From NCBI RefSeq assembly GCF_002982075.1, contig NZ_PUEJ01000003.1, positions 124,001 to 188,000 of the forward strand: a DNA stretch of 64,000 nt, written 5' to 3'. Positions within the stretch are counted from its first letter, which is position 1, and every line of letters starts with the position of its first letter. Both the position numbers and the translations under genes were made by a program. Of the stretch, positions 36,485 to 44,222 are shown piece by piece. Source of the stretch: Labrys okinawensis (GTDB lineage Bacteria > Pseudomonadota > Alphaproteobacteria > Rhizobiales > Labraceae). The notes below the pieces were generated by a model that was not told the origin of the DNA, did not search any database, and saw nothing but the letters and a program-made list of their open reading frames with translations.

Positions 36485-37044
36485 AACAGGCCGCCGCCAC
36501 CGTAGCGATCGTGTTGGCCGGCGTCGCCATATTGGCGTTGCTGCACTGGACGACGCCCGGCTATGCGGTCCTCACCGGGCCGATCGAGATCGCGGGCAGG
36601 CAGGAGGCACCTGCCGAAACCGCCGAGTTCAGCCTCAAGGTCGACAAGCTCATCCTCTCGGAACTGCTGGTCTTCCAGCGCTACGGCAAGAAGGTCGAAC
36701 GCGGCACCGGCGGCATCTGGGCCGTGATCACGGCCGATGCGTCCGCCACCCATCGCACGCTCTTGCTCGCTGGCGTCGCCCTGCGTGGCGCCAGCGGCCG
36801 CATCTATATGCAGAGCCCTCGCGTGGACGGCCTGTCTCAACTGCTGTCCGGCAAGGAATTGCAGCCGGGCCTGCAGCAGCGCGGCCTCTTCGTCTTCGAA
36901 CTGCCGGCGGACGAACTCCCAGGCGCGGAATTGGTGGTTTCCCGCGAGGCCTTCCCGCGACTCACATCCCAGCTCGCCATGTCCCTGAACGAGGGTTCCG
37001 CCATTCGCCGCACCGTCCTGGAGATCGGCCGTGACCCCCTCTGA
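36481..37044 (+). CDS. Unrecognised membrane-anchored protein B of a three-gene set
   Basis: A 187-aa protein with an N-terminal membrane helix (about 4-22) and a soluble, predicted beta-rich domain. It contains SLKVDKLILSELLVFQRYGKK, and TLLLAGVALRGASGRIY further on. It overlaps gene A by four bases and gene C by 14, so the three are translationally coupled and their products are likely to act as one complex. I do not recognise a family. It resembles gene C in layout (helix, then roughly 150 periplasmic residues). Confidence 0.6.
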   Translation: MKQAAATVAIVLAGVAILALLHWTTPGYAVLTGPIEIAGRQEAPAETAEFSLKVDKLILSELLVFQRYGKKVERGTGGIWAVITADASATHRTLLLAGVALRGASGRIYMQSPRVDGLSQLLSGKELQPGLQQRGLFVFELPADELPGAELVVSREAFPRLTSQLAMSLNEGSAIRRTVLEIGRDPL

Positions 37045-37651
37045 GCCGGCCTTCCCGGAAAGCCAGCCCGCCTCGCGCTGGTATTGGCGCAGCCTGATCG
37101 CGATACCCGTGCTGTTGCTCGCCGTCTTCGCGTTCGGCGCGCGTGTCGACATCATGGACTATGTCGCCTCGCACGAAATGCGCATCACCGCCGTCGAGCC
37201 CGGCGGAGCCGCTCCCTATGCGCGCGCCGACTGGTCGCTCGTTTCGGCCCGGTTCATCGATGGCGGCGAGGGCGCGCGCCTGCCCTTGTCGAAGGATCGG
37301 AAGCTCCTCATCGTCCGCCTCAAGGCGGTGCCGGAGGGCAAGATAGCCGATGAGGCGCAGCGGCAGGCCATCTGGATGGGCTGCAGCCTGACCTTGCTGG
37401 ATGGCCGGGGGCAGCGCTGGAGCCCGTTGTCCTTCGTGTTGTCCCGCGACATCAGCCGCGCGCTGGAGCCGACGGCAAGGCCTGTGGCGGGGTGCTTCGA
37501 GGCGGCCCGGTCCCTCGGCCTCGACGGTCAGCCGACGCTGGTCGAGGAGAAGTTCCTGCTTCCGGCCGAGGCCAGCTCGGACCTTTCCGTGCGGCTCTCC
37601 TTCCGGTCGGCCCTGCCGGACGCCCTCAACTTCCCGCTGGAACCGCGCTGA
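37031..37651 (+). CDS. Unrecognised membrane-anchored protein C of a three-gene set
   Basis: A 206-aa protein starting at GTG 37031, with a membrane helix at about 19-37 (SLIAIPVLLLAVFAFGA) and a soluble domain containing ARADWSLVSARFIDGG and KLLIVRLKAVPEGKIADE. Two cysteines (MGCSLTLLD and VAGCFEAAR) may pair. It overlaps gene B at the 5' end and the convergent membrane-protein gene by 26 bases at the 3' end. Function unknown. Confidence 0.6.
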   Translation: MTPSEPAFPESQPASRWYWRSLIAIPVLLLAVFAFGARVDIMDYVASHEMRITAVEPGGAAPYARADWSLVSARFIDGGEGARLPLSKDRKLLIVRLKAVPEGKIADEAQRQAIWMGCSLTLLDGRGQRWSPLSFVLSRDISRALEPTARPVAGCFEAARSLGLDGQPTLVEEKFLLPAEASSDLSVRLSFRSALPDALNFPLEPR

Positions 37652-38891
37652 GCGGCTGGCGCGCACTGCACCACTGCCGGCCCTGGGCAAAGCCCGTTTC
37701 CAGTCCCGCGGCAAGGAGGGTGATCTTCAAGGGCATGATCAGCGCGCCATTGCCGGGTGCGCTCGGGCTGCCCAGCAGGATGGAGAGGCCGTGGGCGATG
37801 ATCTGCCACAAGCCGATCTCATGAGGTCCGATCAGGCGCGCGGCGCCATACCATGCCCAGGCCGAGCCCCAGTCCAGGAGACGGAAGGCAACGATGACGG
37901 CAATGACGATGGCAAGACCCGTGCCGAAGGTCAGCCCGACGCCCTCTGCCAGCGCGCGGTAGCGCTTGGTCGTACCGGCTATGAAATGGGTGAGAAAATC
38001 GCGCAGGAACCTGGGCAGCCTGTCCCAGTGTGCGATCGCCCGGCTCCAGCGGCCCTGGGCGGGCGTGCCCGTCCGCCCGATGTCATAACCATAGACGAGT
38101 GCCGCCAGGGTCAGCCAGACGGCGGGGTAGAGGGCATAGAGGAAGAGAGCCGACAGCATGTCCCACCAGGACGCGGGCGCAGCCTCGACAGGCGGGGCAA
38201 TGCCTGCCGCGCGCGCCGCCGGCAACAGCGCAGAGTTCAGGGCCTCCGGCAGGCGGGCAATGCAGGCCATGATCTCGCTATGCCAGCTCTGCAGCACATA
38301 GAGCGCGATGAAGGCCCAGTTGGCTTCGCACACCACGATCAGGAAGGGCCAGAATACATGCCTGGAACGCTTGTGCATGGATTTGGCGCCGAGCCGCACC
38401 AGCCAGGCAATGGCCACCAGCAATAGCAGCAACGCACCGCCGGTGACGTCGAGAATGCGGGCATTCTCGCCAAAGGGCGTCAGATCGAGCGCAAGCTTGG
38501 AATATTCACGCAATGTATCGCTGAGAAATCCCCAGGCTGCATAGAAGGCGAAGAACGGTACCAGGGTCAGGGACAGGGCCATGGTGAAGCCGGCAGGCCC
38601 GCCCTGCCGCGACGAGTCCTCCGGCGATTCGGCTGCGTTTGCCGCCGCCTGCAGGAAAGGCAGTCCCGGCCGGACGATCTCGAACAGGGCGACGATCACC
38701 ACCAGCTTGACCAGGACCACCAATGTGAGCGTCGAAAGACCGGCCAATCGGTTGAGAAAGCCGATACGCACGGCGATTTCGGTCAGCACGTCCTCGGCCA
38801 GCATGCCGATCAGCCAAAGTGCCATCAGATGCGGCCAGTAACGCCGCAGCAGCACCATCCAAGCGGGAAAAAGACCGGCGAGCGCCGACAA
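37626..38891 (-). CDS. Polytopic membrane protein of unknown function
   Basis: A 421-aa protein with about eight to nine membrane helices spread along its length and no recognised motif. Loops include AANAAESPEDSSRQGGPAG (about 84-102) and KSMHKRSRHVFWP. It converges on, and overlaps by 26 bases, the last gene of the three-gene membrane-anchored set; such physical linkage suggests, but does not prove, a common process. ATG 38891 gives MSALAGLFPAWMVLLRRYW, a reasonable membrane-protein start. Confidence 0.65.
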   Translation of the reverse strand: MSALAGLFPAWMVLLRRYWPHLMALWLIGMLAEDVLTEIAVRIGFLNRLAGLSTLTLVVLVKLVVIVALFEIVRPGLPFLQAAANAAESPEDSSRQGGPAGFTMALSLTLVPFFAFYAAWGFLSDTLREYSKLALDLTPFGENARILDVTGGALLLLLVAIAWLVRLGAKSMHKRSRHVFWPFLIVVCEANWAFIALYVLQSWHSEIMACIARLPEALNSALLPAARAAGIAPPVEAAPASWWDMLSALFLYALYPAVWLTLAALVYGYDIGRTGTPAQGRWSRAIAHWDRLPRFLRDFLTHFIAGTTKRYRALAEGVGLTFGTGLAIVIAVIVAFRLLDWGSAWAWYGAARLIGPHEIGLWQIIAHGLSILLGSPSAPGNGALIMPLKITLLAAGLETGFAQGRQWCSARQPLSAVPAGS

Positions 38892-38993
38892 TGTGCAACC
38901 TCCGATGCCGACACGCCGCGGTGCCCAACTCCGGCGCCGACCATAGCAATCGAAGATCCGGCTCGCCAGGGTCTGCGTGCCTGCATGAACGTC

Positions 38994-39097
38994 CTATAGC
39001 GTTTTGCGATTAGACGGAGTCAGCAAGAATCGCAAAGACGCGTCAGAACAATGAGTTAGAGCAAATAAGCGTTCACGCTTGAACGCGCTTTGCTCTA
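38994..39097. mobile_element. 104-bp MITE-like element, copy 2
   Basis: Nearly identical to 11791-11894 (about three substitutions). Its last three bases, CTA, are the complement of the TAG stop codon of the LuxR-type gene, so the element lies exactly at the end of that gene and may form its transcription terminator through the 19-bp hairpin TAGAGCAAATAAGCG.../...CGCTTTGCTCTA. Confidence 0.8.
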
Positions 39098-39718
39098 GTC
39101 CTCGTCGGTGGAGAGAATGTCCTTCGATCGGTGTGCGATGGCCGTTCGGTTGATGACCTGCATCTGCTTCATGATTCTGCGGACATGCACCTTGACGGTG
39201 CTTTCGCTGATGCCGAGCTCCTTTCCTATTTGCGCATTGGTCTTGCCCTGCCGGATGCCGGTGACGACGGACAATTGCCGTTGCGTCAGCGGCTTCCATG
39301 CCTGTGTGCCGAACACCGTTTCAGGCGGGACGAAAGTTCCTCCTGCCATGACGCGGTGCACCGCGAGGATCAGATCGCCGACGGGCAGGGTGCTGGGCAC
39401 ATAGCCTCTTGCCCCCAGATCGATAGCCTGCACGATACTCGCTGCGTCGCTGGCATTTGCCAGGATGAGAACGGGGACGCGAGGTTTGTGAGCGCGGGCG
39501 GTCGCCAACGTTTTTGTGGCATCTATATACCCGCGATCATGCAGGATCACCAATCGGACCCGCACGGGTTGAGAAGAAAGACCCCATTCATCCGCGGCGG
39601 AAAATAGCTGTATTCTATAATCAGGAAAATTAAGAGAAAGGATAGAATTAAGACAATCCCTTATCAATACATTGCCGCTGATCAAAGCTATATTTCCAAC
39701 GTATCGTGGATCGTCCAT
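39095..39718 (-). CDS. LuxR/FixJ-type response regulator-like transcription factor with atypical receiver
   Basis: A 207-aa NarL/FixJ-like protein. The receiver-like domain (about 8-125) lacks the normal phosphorylation geometry: the third strand reads RLVILHDRGY, where the usual aspartate position is a histidine or shifted by one, and the acidic pair after strand one is missing (ALISGNVLIRD). The C-terminal HTH (about 142-200) is standard: LTQRQLSVVTGIRQGKTNAQIG and ISESTVKVHVRRIMKQMQV. The 5' end and upstream region are AT-rich compared with the neighbourhood, suggesting acquisition. No cognate kinase is nearby. The gene ends in the 104-bp element. Confidence 0.85.
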   Translation of the reverse strand: MDDPRYVGNIALISGNVLIRDCLNSILSLNFPDYRIQLFSAADEWGLSSQPVRVRLVILHDRGYIDATKTLATARAHKPRVPVLILANASDAASIVQAIDLGARGYVPSTLPVGDLILAVHRVMAGGTFVPPETVFGTQAWKPLTQRQLSVVTGIRQGKTNAQIGKELGISESTVKVHVRRIMKQMQVINRTAIAHRSKDILSTDED

Positions 39719-40272
39719 ATGTATCCCTCGAGCAGCATATGTCCTTTTTACTTCAGAAGTGACGATTTTTTATTTTAAGCTTTATGATAGAAATATAAAT
39801 TTGAATACATAATTTATTTATATATTGTAACTTCGGTAGCTTCAATACACATTATTTAACTCTTTAGGATTAGAATATATTTAAGCAATAGTATTATTTT
39901 ACCTCAACCGATAAGTGTGTCCTGCTGCCCTGTCTTCAGGCTATGTTTTATTGCCTTTTCCTTCGGGGATTCCCGTGCTCGCTGCCCGAAATTCTGCCGA
40001 GTCCCTCAGGCCGGCAGGCCTTGCGGTGATGGACCGGAACGGTGATGGTTGAGAGCCTCACGGGCCGTCCAGCCGCAGCGCCCGGAACGACTTTCGTCGT
40101 GCCGGGGTTATGGCCAAGCTGGGGCGCTGCGGATGGGGTGCGGAACCCGAATGGAGTAAATCGGGGGGAAAGTGAGCTTTCGGCGCTAAATCGCCGCATT
40201 CAGGCCAAGAGATTTGGCCAAGAGATCTGGCCAAGAGAATAGCCAGGCCCATCCTGGTTGTCGAAAGGAGTG
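39719..40272. other. Gene-free AT-rich region upstream of the LuxR-type gene and GH15 gene
   Basis: A 554-base gap. The part 39735-39960 is strikingly AT-rich for this genome, with many A/T runs and TATATTG/TTATTT words, and probably holds the LuxR promoter. 40020-40200 returns to high GC and shows no gene. 40203-40241 is a 3 x 13-bp tandem repeat just before the GH15 start. Confidence 0.6.
40203..40241 (+). repeat. Three tandem 13-bp repeats (GGCCAAGAGATTT type)
   Basis: GGCCAAGAGATTT, GGCCAAGAGATCT and GGCCAAGAGAATA follow one another directly, ending 31 bases before the GH15 ATG. They may be a regulator-binding array or a slippage product in the leader. Confidence 0.7.
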
Positions 40273-42108
40273 ATGCCCTTGACGTCTCGGATCGAAGACT
40301 ATGCCCTGATCGGCGATTGCGAAACGGCAGCCCTCGTTTCCCGCGACGGCTCCATCGATTGGCTCTGCTTTCCTCGTTTCGATTCGCCCGCCAGTTTTGC
40401 AGCCCTGCTCGGCACGCCGGAGAACGGGCGCTGGCGCATTGCCGCCACCGACAGGAAGGCCCGCGTCAGCCGCCGCTATCGGCCCGATACACTCGTCCTG
40501 GAAACGACGTTCGAAACGAAGGAAGGCGTCGCCACGGTGATCGACTTCATGCCGCTGCGCGATGGCACCAACGATCTCATCCGGCTGGTGGTGGGGCAGG
40601 AGGGCAGTGTCGATTTCAGCACCGATTTCGTCGTGCGTTTCGACTATGGACGCACCGTGCCCTGGGTCACCCGCGCCGATGACGGCACCATCACGGCCGT
40701 GGCCGGACCCGATCGGCTGATTCTCTCGACCCCCGTGCCCCTGGAGGGGGAAGACCTGCACACCGCCGGTTCCTTCCGGGTCAGCGCCGGCGAGCAGGTG
40801 CCGTTCGTGCTGACCTACAGCCCCTCCACGACGCCCCGGCCGACCCAGCCCGATGTCCAGGCCGCGCTGGCGAATACGGAAAGCTTTTGGCGCGATTTTG
40901 CCGCGCGCTGCCCATCGGTCGGAGCCTGGACCGATGTCGTCAAACGCTCCCTGATCACCCTGAAGGCGCTCACCTATATGCCGACGGGCGGCATCGTGGC
41001 GGCTGCCACAACCTCGCTGCCCGAACAGATCGGTGGTCCGCGCAACTGGGATTACCGCTATTGCTGGCTGCGCGATGCCACCATGACGCTGCAGGCCTTC
41101 ATGAAGCTCGGCTATTACGAGGAAGCCTCCGCCTGGCGCGAATGGCTGATGCGGGCCATCGCCGGGGCCCCGGAGCAGATGCAGATCATGTATGGCCTGT
41201 CGGGCGAACGGAACCTGCTGGAATGGGAGCCTCATTGGCTCGGCGGCTATGAGGGGTCGCGGCCGGTGCGGATCGGCAATGCCGCCGCCGAGCAGTTCCA
41301 ACTCGACGTCTATGGCGAGGTTGCCGATGCCATGATGCAGGCCGCCGCCGGCGGCCTGCAGCGCCACCCCCGCACGCGGGCGCTCAGCGAAGTCATCATG
41401 AACTACCTCGAAAGCGCCTGGCGTCGCCCCGATGAGGGGATCTGGGAGGTCCGCGGCGGAGCGCAGCATTTCACCCATTCCAAGGTGATGGCCTGGGTCG
41501 CCTTCCACCGTGCCGCCAACATGGCCATCAAGTCCGGCGACAGGCCCGCTTTTGCCGAGCGCTGCCAGCGTGTGGCCGACGAGATTCACGAAGATGTCTG
41601 TCGGAAGGCCTTCGACACCGATCTCGGCAGCTTCGTGCAGGCCTATGGCTCGAAGACGATCGACGCAAGCCTGCTGCAGATTCCGCTGGTGGGCTTCCTG
41701 CCGGCGGACGATCCGCGGGTGATCGGCACGGTCAAGGCCATCGAGACCATGCTGATGCGCGACGGCTTTCTGCTGCGCTACAACACCGACCATGTCGATG
41801 ACGGCCTGCCGCCGGGGGAGGGGGCCTTCCTGGTCTGCACTTTCTGGCTGGCGGATGTCTATGTGCTGCAGGGCCGCGAGGACGATGCGCGGCGTCTCTA
41901 TGAGCGGTTGGTGGGGCTTTGCAACGATGTGGGGCTGCTGTCGGAGGAATATGATCCGATCGCGGAGCGCATGCTCGGCAATTTCCCGCAGGCCTTCAGT
42001 CATATCGGGCTGATCAACACCGCGCTCAATCTGGCGCGGCGGACCGGGCCCGCCGAGGAGAGGGTCGAGGCGAGCGGCCAGCCGGTAGCGCAGGCGGACG
42101 CCGTCTGA
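40273..42108 (+). CDS. Glycoside hydrolase family 15 protein (glucoamylase/trehalase-like)
   Basis: A 611-aa GH15 enzyme. The N-terminal beta domain starts IEDYALIGDCETAALVSRDG and contains SIDWLCFPRFDSPA. The (alpha/alpha)6 catalytic domain shows RNWDYRYCWLRDATMTL with the general-acid region nearby, and later LGSFVQAYGSKTIDASLLQIP and the NFPQAFSHIGLINTAL end, the part usually carrying the second acid. Substrate may be a starch-like glucan or trehalose. No signal peptide, so it is cytoplasmic. GGAG overlaps the region so closely that ATG 40273 and TTG 40279 are both plausible; TTG has better spacing (8 bases). Confidence 0.9.
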   Translation: MPLTSRIEDYALIGDCETAALVSRDGSIDWLCFPRFDSPASFAALLGTPENGRWRIAATDRKARVSRRYRPDTLVLETTFETKEGVATVIDFMPLRDGTNDLIRLVVGQEGSVDFSTDFVVRFDYGRTVPWVTRADDGTITAVAGPDRLILSTPVPLEGEDLHTAGSFRVSAGEQVPFVLTYSPSTTPRPTQPDVQAALANTESFWRDFAARCPSVGAWTDVVKRSLITLKALTYMPTGGIVAAATTSLPEQIGGPRNWDYRYCWLRDATMTLQAFMKLGYYEEASAWREWLMRAIAGAPEQMQIMYGLSGERNLLEWEPHWLGGYEGSRPVRIGNAAAEQFQLDVYGEVADAMMQAAAGGLQRHPRTRALSEVIMNYLESAWRRPDEGIWEVRGGAQHFTHSKVMAWVAFHRAANMAIKSGDRPAFAERCQRVADEIHEDVCRKAFDTDLGSFVQAYGSKTIDASLLQIPLVGFLPADDPRVIGTVKAIETMLMRDGFLLRYNTDHVDDGLPPGEGAFLVCTFWLADVYVLQGREDDARRLYERLVGLCNDVGLLSEEYDPIAERMLGNFPQAFSHIGLINTALNLARRTGPAEERVEASGQPVAQADAV

Positions 42109-42151
42109 TCGTCACCGGCGAACCTCCACGCTCGATTCCACGGGAGCTGCC

Positions 42152-42550
42152 ATGTTGCATCACGTCTCCTTCGGCGTCGCGGACATCGAACGCTCCGCGG
42201 CTTTCTACGACGCTGTCCTGGGAGCCCTCGGCTATGTGCGCGTGTGGGAGGACCTGCGGCCGAATGAACCGGACCAGGCGGTGGGCTACGGGCTGCCCGG
42301 CGGCGGCGACAAATTCACGCTCAAGCTGCGGGACGAGCGAGCGCGATCTCCCGGCGCCGGTTTCCACCTCGCCTTTGCCGCACCCAGCCGGCAGGCGGTT
42401 TCGCAGTTTCACCAGGCGGCGTTGGCGCATGGCGGTGTCGACAATGGCGGGCCCGGCCTTCGCGCCCACTACGGCCCCACCTATTTTGCCGCTTTCGTGA
42501 TCGACCCGGACGGTCACCACATCGAGGCCGTCTGCAAATCGGAGAGATAG
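42152..42550 (+). CDS. VOC (glyoxalase/bleomycin-resistance) superfamily protein
   Basis: A 132-aa vicinal-oxygen-chelate protein. MLHHVSFGVADIERSAAFYD at the start and FVIDPDGHHIEAVCK at the end are the usual first and last strands of the paired beta-alpha-beta-beta-beta modules; candidate metal ligands are His3 or His4 and the later histidine and glutamate (HIEAV). The substrate is unknown. It follows the GH15 gene by 43 bases and may be co-transcribed. Confidence 0.87.
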   Translation: MLHHVSFGVADIERSAAFYDAVLGALGYVRVWEDLRPNEPDQAVGYGLPGGGDKFTLKLRDERARSPGAGFHLAFAAPSRQAVSQFHQAALAHGGVDNGGPGLRAHYGPTYFAAFVIDPDGHHIEAVCKSER

Positions 42551-42586
42551 GCGCGCACCCAGCCGCTCCCTCGCGCTGAGAGGGAC

Positions 42587-42614
42587 TTGACACATAATGA
42601 AATTAGGTAGATCG
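42587..42614 (+). promoter_or_regulatory. Candidate promoter of the tetR-DMT exporter unit
   Basis: A consensus -35 TTGACA at 42587-42592 is followed after 16 bases by TAGATC at 42609-42614 as a possible -10. The -10 lies inside the palindromic operator 42603-42626, consistent with autorepression. Confidence 0.5.
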
Positions 42615-42626
42615 GTCTACCTAATC
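42603..42626. promoter_or_regulatory. 24-bp palindromic TetR operator
   Basis: ATTAGGTAGA-TCGG-TCTACCTAAT is a perfect inverted repeat with 10-bp arms, 15 bases before the tetR ATG at 42641. It overlaps the likely -10, so the TetR protein is expected to repress its own gene and the downstream exporter. Confidence 0.8.
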
Positions 42627-42640
42627 AAGGGGCCAGGAAC

Positions 42641-43216
42641 ATGACCGACCGCATGCCAGCCAGGGAACGCCTGCTGAAGGCCGCAGCCGAGCTGTTCTAC
42701 AGCGAGGGGGTCGGCGCCACCGGGATCGATGCCATCACGGCACGGGCCGGGGTCGCCAAGATGAGCCTCTACAATAATTTCTCGTCCAAGGCCGATCTGG
42801 TGAATGCCTACATCCAGGAGAGGCGCACCGAATGGCAGGAGATCTATCGGGAACGGCTCAAGAGTGCAGCTACGCCGCAGGAACGGGTGCTGGCGATCTT
42901 CGATTCCTATCTGGACTATGCGGGCGCGGCTTATGAATGGGGCTTTCGAGGCTGTGGCTTGCTCAACGCTGCCGCGGAACTGCCGGTCGGGGATCCGGGC
43001 CGCGCCTCGGTCGCCTCGCAGAAGGAGGAGGTCGAGCGCCTGTTCAGGGCCTATCTCGGCGAGATGCGGCCGGACGCGGGCACAGAGATCGACGAAACCG
43101 CCGAACATCTTTCCTTCCTGCTCGAAGGCGCCATGTCGCGCGCCGGGCTGGACGGGCATGACGGGCGCCTGAAGACCGCACGCAGGATTGCCGCCTCGGT
43201 TATCGAACGGTTCTGA
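42641..43216 (+). CDS. TetR-family transcriptional regulator
   Basis: A 191-aa regulator. The N-terminal helix-turn-helix (about 5-55) reads RERLLKAAAELFYSEGVGATGIDAI then AGVAKMSLYNNFSSKADLV. The C-terminal ligand domain is divergent and has a GCGLLNAAAEL segment found in one TetR subgroup. The start ATG 42641 lies 15 bases after a 24-bp palindrome. The DMT exporter starts seven bases after the stop, so this is probably an effector-induced regulator-exporter pair. Confidence 0.92.
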   Translation: MTDRMPARERLLKAAAELFYSEGVGATGIDAITARAGVAKMSLYNNFSSKADLVNAYIQERRTEWQEIYRERLKSAATPQERVLAIFDSYLDYAGAAYEWGFRGCGLLNAAAELPVGDPGRASVASQKEEVERLFRAYLGEMRPDAGTEIDETAEHLSFLLEGAMSRAGLDGHDGRLKTARRIAASVIERF

Positions 43217-43222
43217 ACCCGG

Positions 43223-44167
43223 ATGCCCATGAGCGAGGCCATCAGCCCATCTCCTCCCCGGGAGAACAGAAGCGTGGCGATTGTCGTGCTGCTCGTGCTC
43301 GAAGCAGCGTTGGTGATCTCATGGAGCGCCGGCTTCGTCGGCATCCGGTTTGCGATCGATCATGCCCCGATCTTCCTGATCCTGCTGTGGCGCAGCTTGG
43401 TCTCCGGCCTGGTCCTGCTCCCCTTCGCACTGACCATGGGGCCTCCGCTGCGCTGGAAGGACATCCTGCCGCAGATTTGGTTCGGCGCGCTGGCCATGTC
43501 CGGCTATCTCGCCGGTTTCGCCCTGGCGATTGTCTTCGGCGTGCCGACCGGCCTCGTTGCCCTGATTGCCGACATGCTGCCCCTTGCGGTGGCCATCCTG
43601 TCCTGGCCGGTGCTGGGGCAGGCCTTGAGCGCGCGCCAATGGCTGGGCTCGTTCCTTGGCCTGGCCGGTGTCCTGATCGCCTCGGGCTGGTCCATCGACA
43701 TGGGCCATGTCCCGCTCTGGGCCTATGGTCTGCCCGTGCTCGGCACACTGTCGCTGGCCCTGGCGACCTTGCTGCAGAAGCGCAGCCCGGCCGGCGCCAT
43801 GCCCGTGCATCGGAGCCTGTGCGTCCAGTGCCTGTCCGCTTCGGCGATCTTCGCCATGTTCGCCTGGCATGAGGGCAGCGTCCTGCCCGTCCTGGACTGG
43901 GGCTTCATCGGCGGCGTCCTCTGGCTGGTCTTCGTGGCCACCTTCGGCGCCTGGAGCCTCTATTACATCGCCTTGCGCAAATCCTCGCCCACCCGCGTCA
44001 CCTCGGTGCTGTATCTCAGTCCCCCGGTGACGATGATCTGGGCCTGGTTGATGTTCGGCGAGCCGCTGTCATGGGCCATGGCGGCGGGGCTGGTAGTTTC
44101 CCTGGCGGGGATCGTCATCGTCGCGCGGTCACCGGCCGTTTTAGCGGGCCGTACCCGCGATTCCTGA
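43223..44167 (+). CDS. EamA/DMT-superfamily exporter
   Basis: A 314-aa membrane protein with ten predicted helices in two EamA repeats, for example LEAALVISWSAGFVGIRFAI at the start of repeat 1 and SPTRVTSVLYLSPPVTMIWAW towards the end of repeat 2. Members export amino acids, metabolites or toxic compounds; the substrate cannot be read here. It is seven bases downstream of tetR. Either ATG 43223 or the next in-frame ATG (MSEAIS) could be used. Confidence 0.9.
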   Translation: MPMSEAISPSPPRENRSVAIVVLLVLEAALVISWSAGFVGIRFAIDHAPIFLILLWRSLVSGLVLLPFALTMGPPLRWKDILPQIWFGALAMSGYLAGFALAIVFGVPTGLVALIADMLPLAVAILSWPVLGQALSARQWLGSFLGLAGVLIASGWSIDMGHVPLWAYGLPVLGTLSLALATLLQKRSPAGAMPVHRSLCVQCLSASAIFAMFAWHEGSVLPVLDWGFIGGVLWLVFVATFGAWSLYYIALRKSSPTRVTSVLYLSPPVTMIWAWLMFGEPLSWAMAAGLVVSLAGIVIVARSPAVLAGRTRDS

Positions 44168-44222
44168 GCGGTGGATCATGGCATCAGCCACGAAGGCCTG
44201 GCGTCCGTCCTGGCCGAAAGGT

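Noticed and set aside
40186-42003. Minus-strand 605-codon frame opposite GH15
   Set aside because: Antisense to a recognisable GH15 enzyme; reads as His/Arg/Gly-rich non-protein-like sequence.
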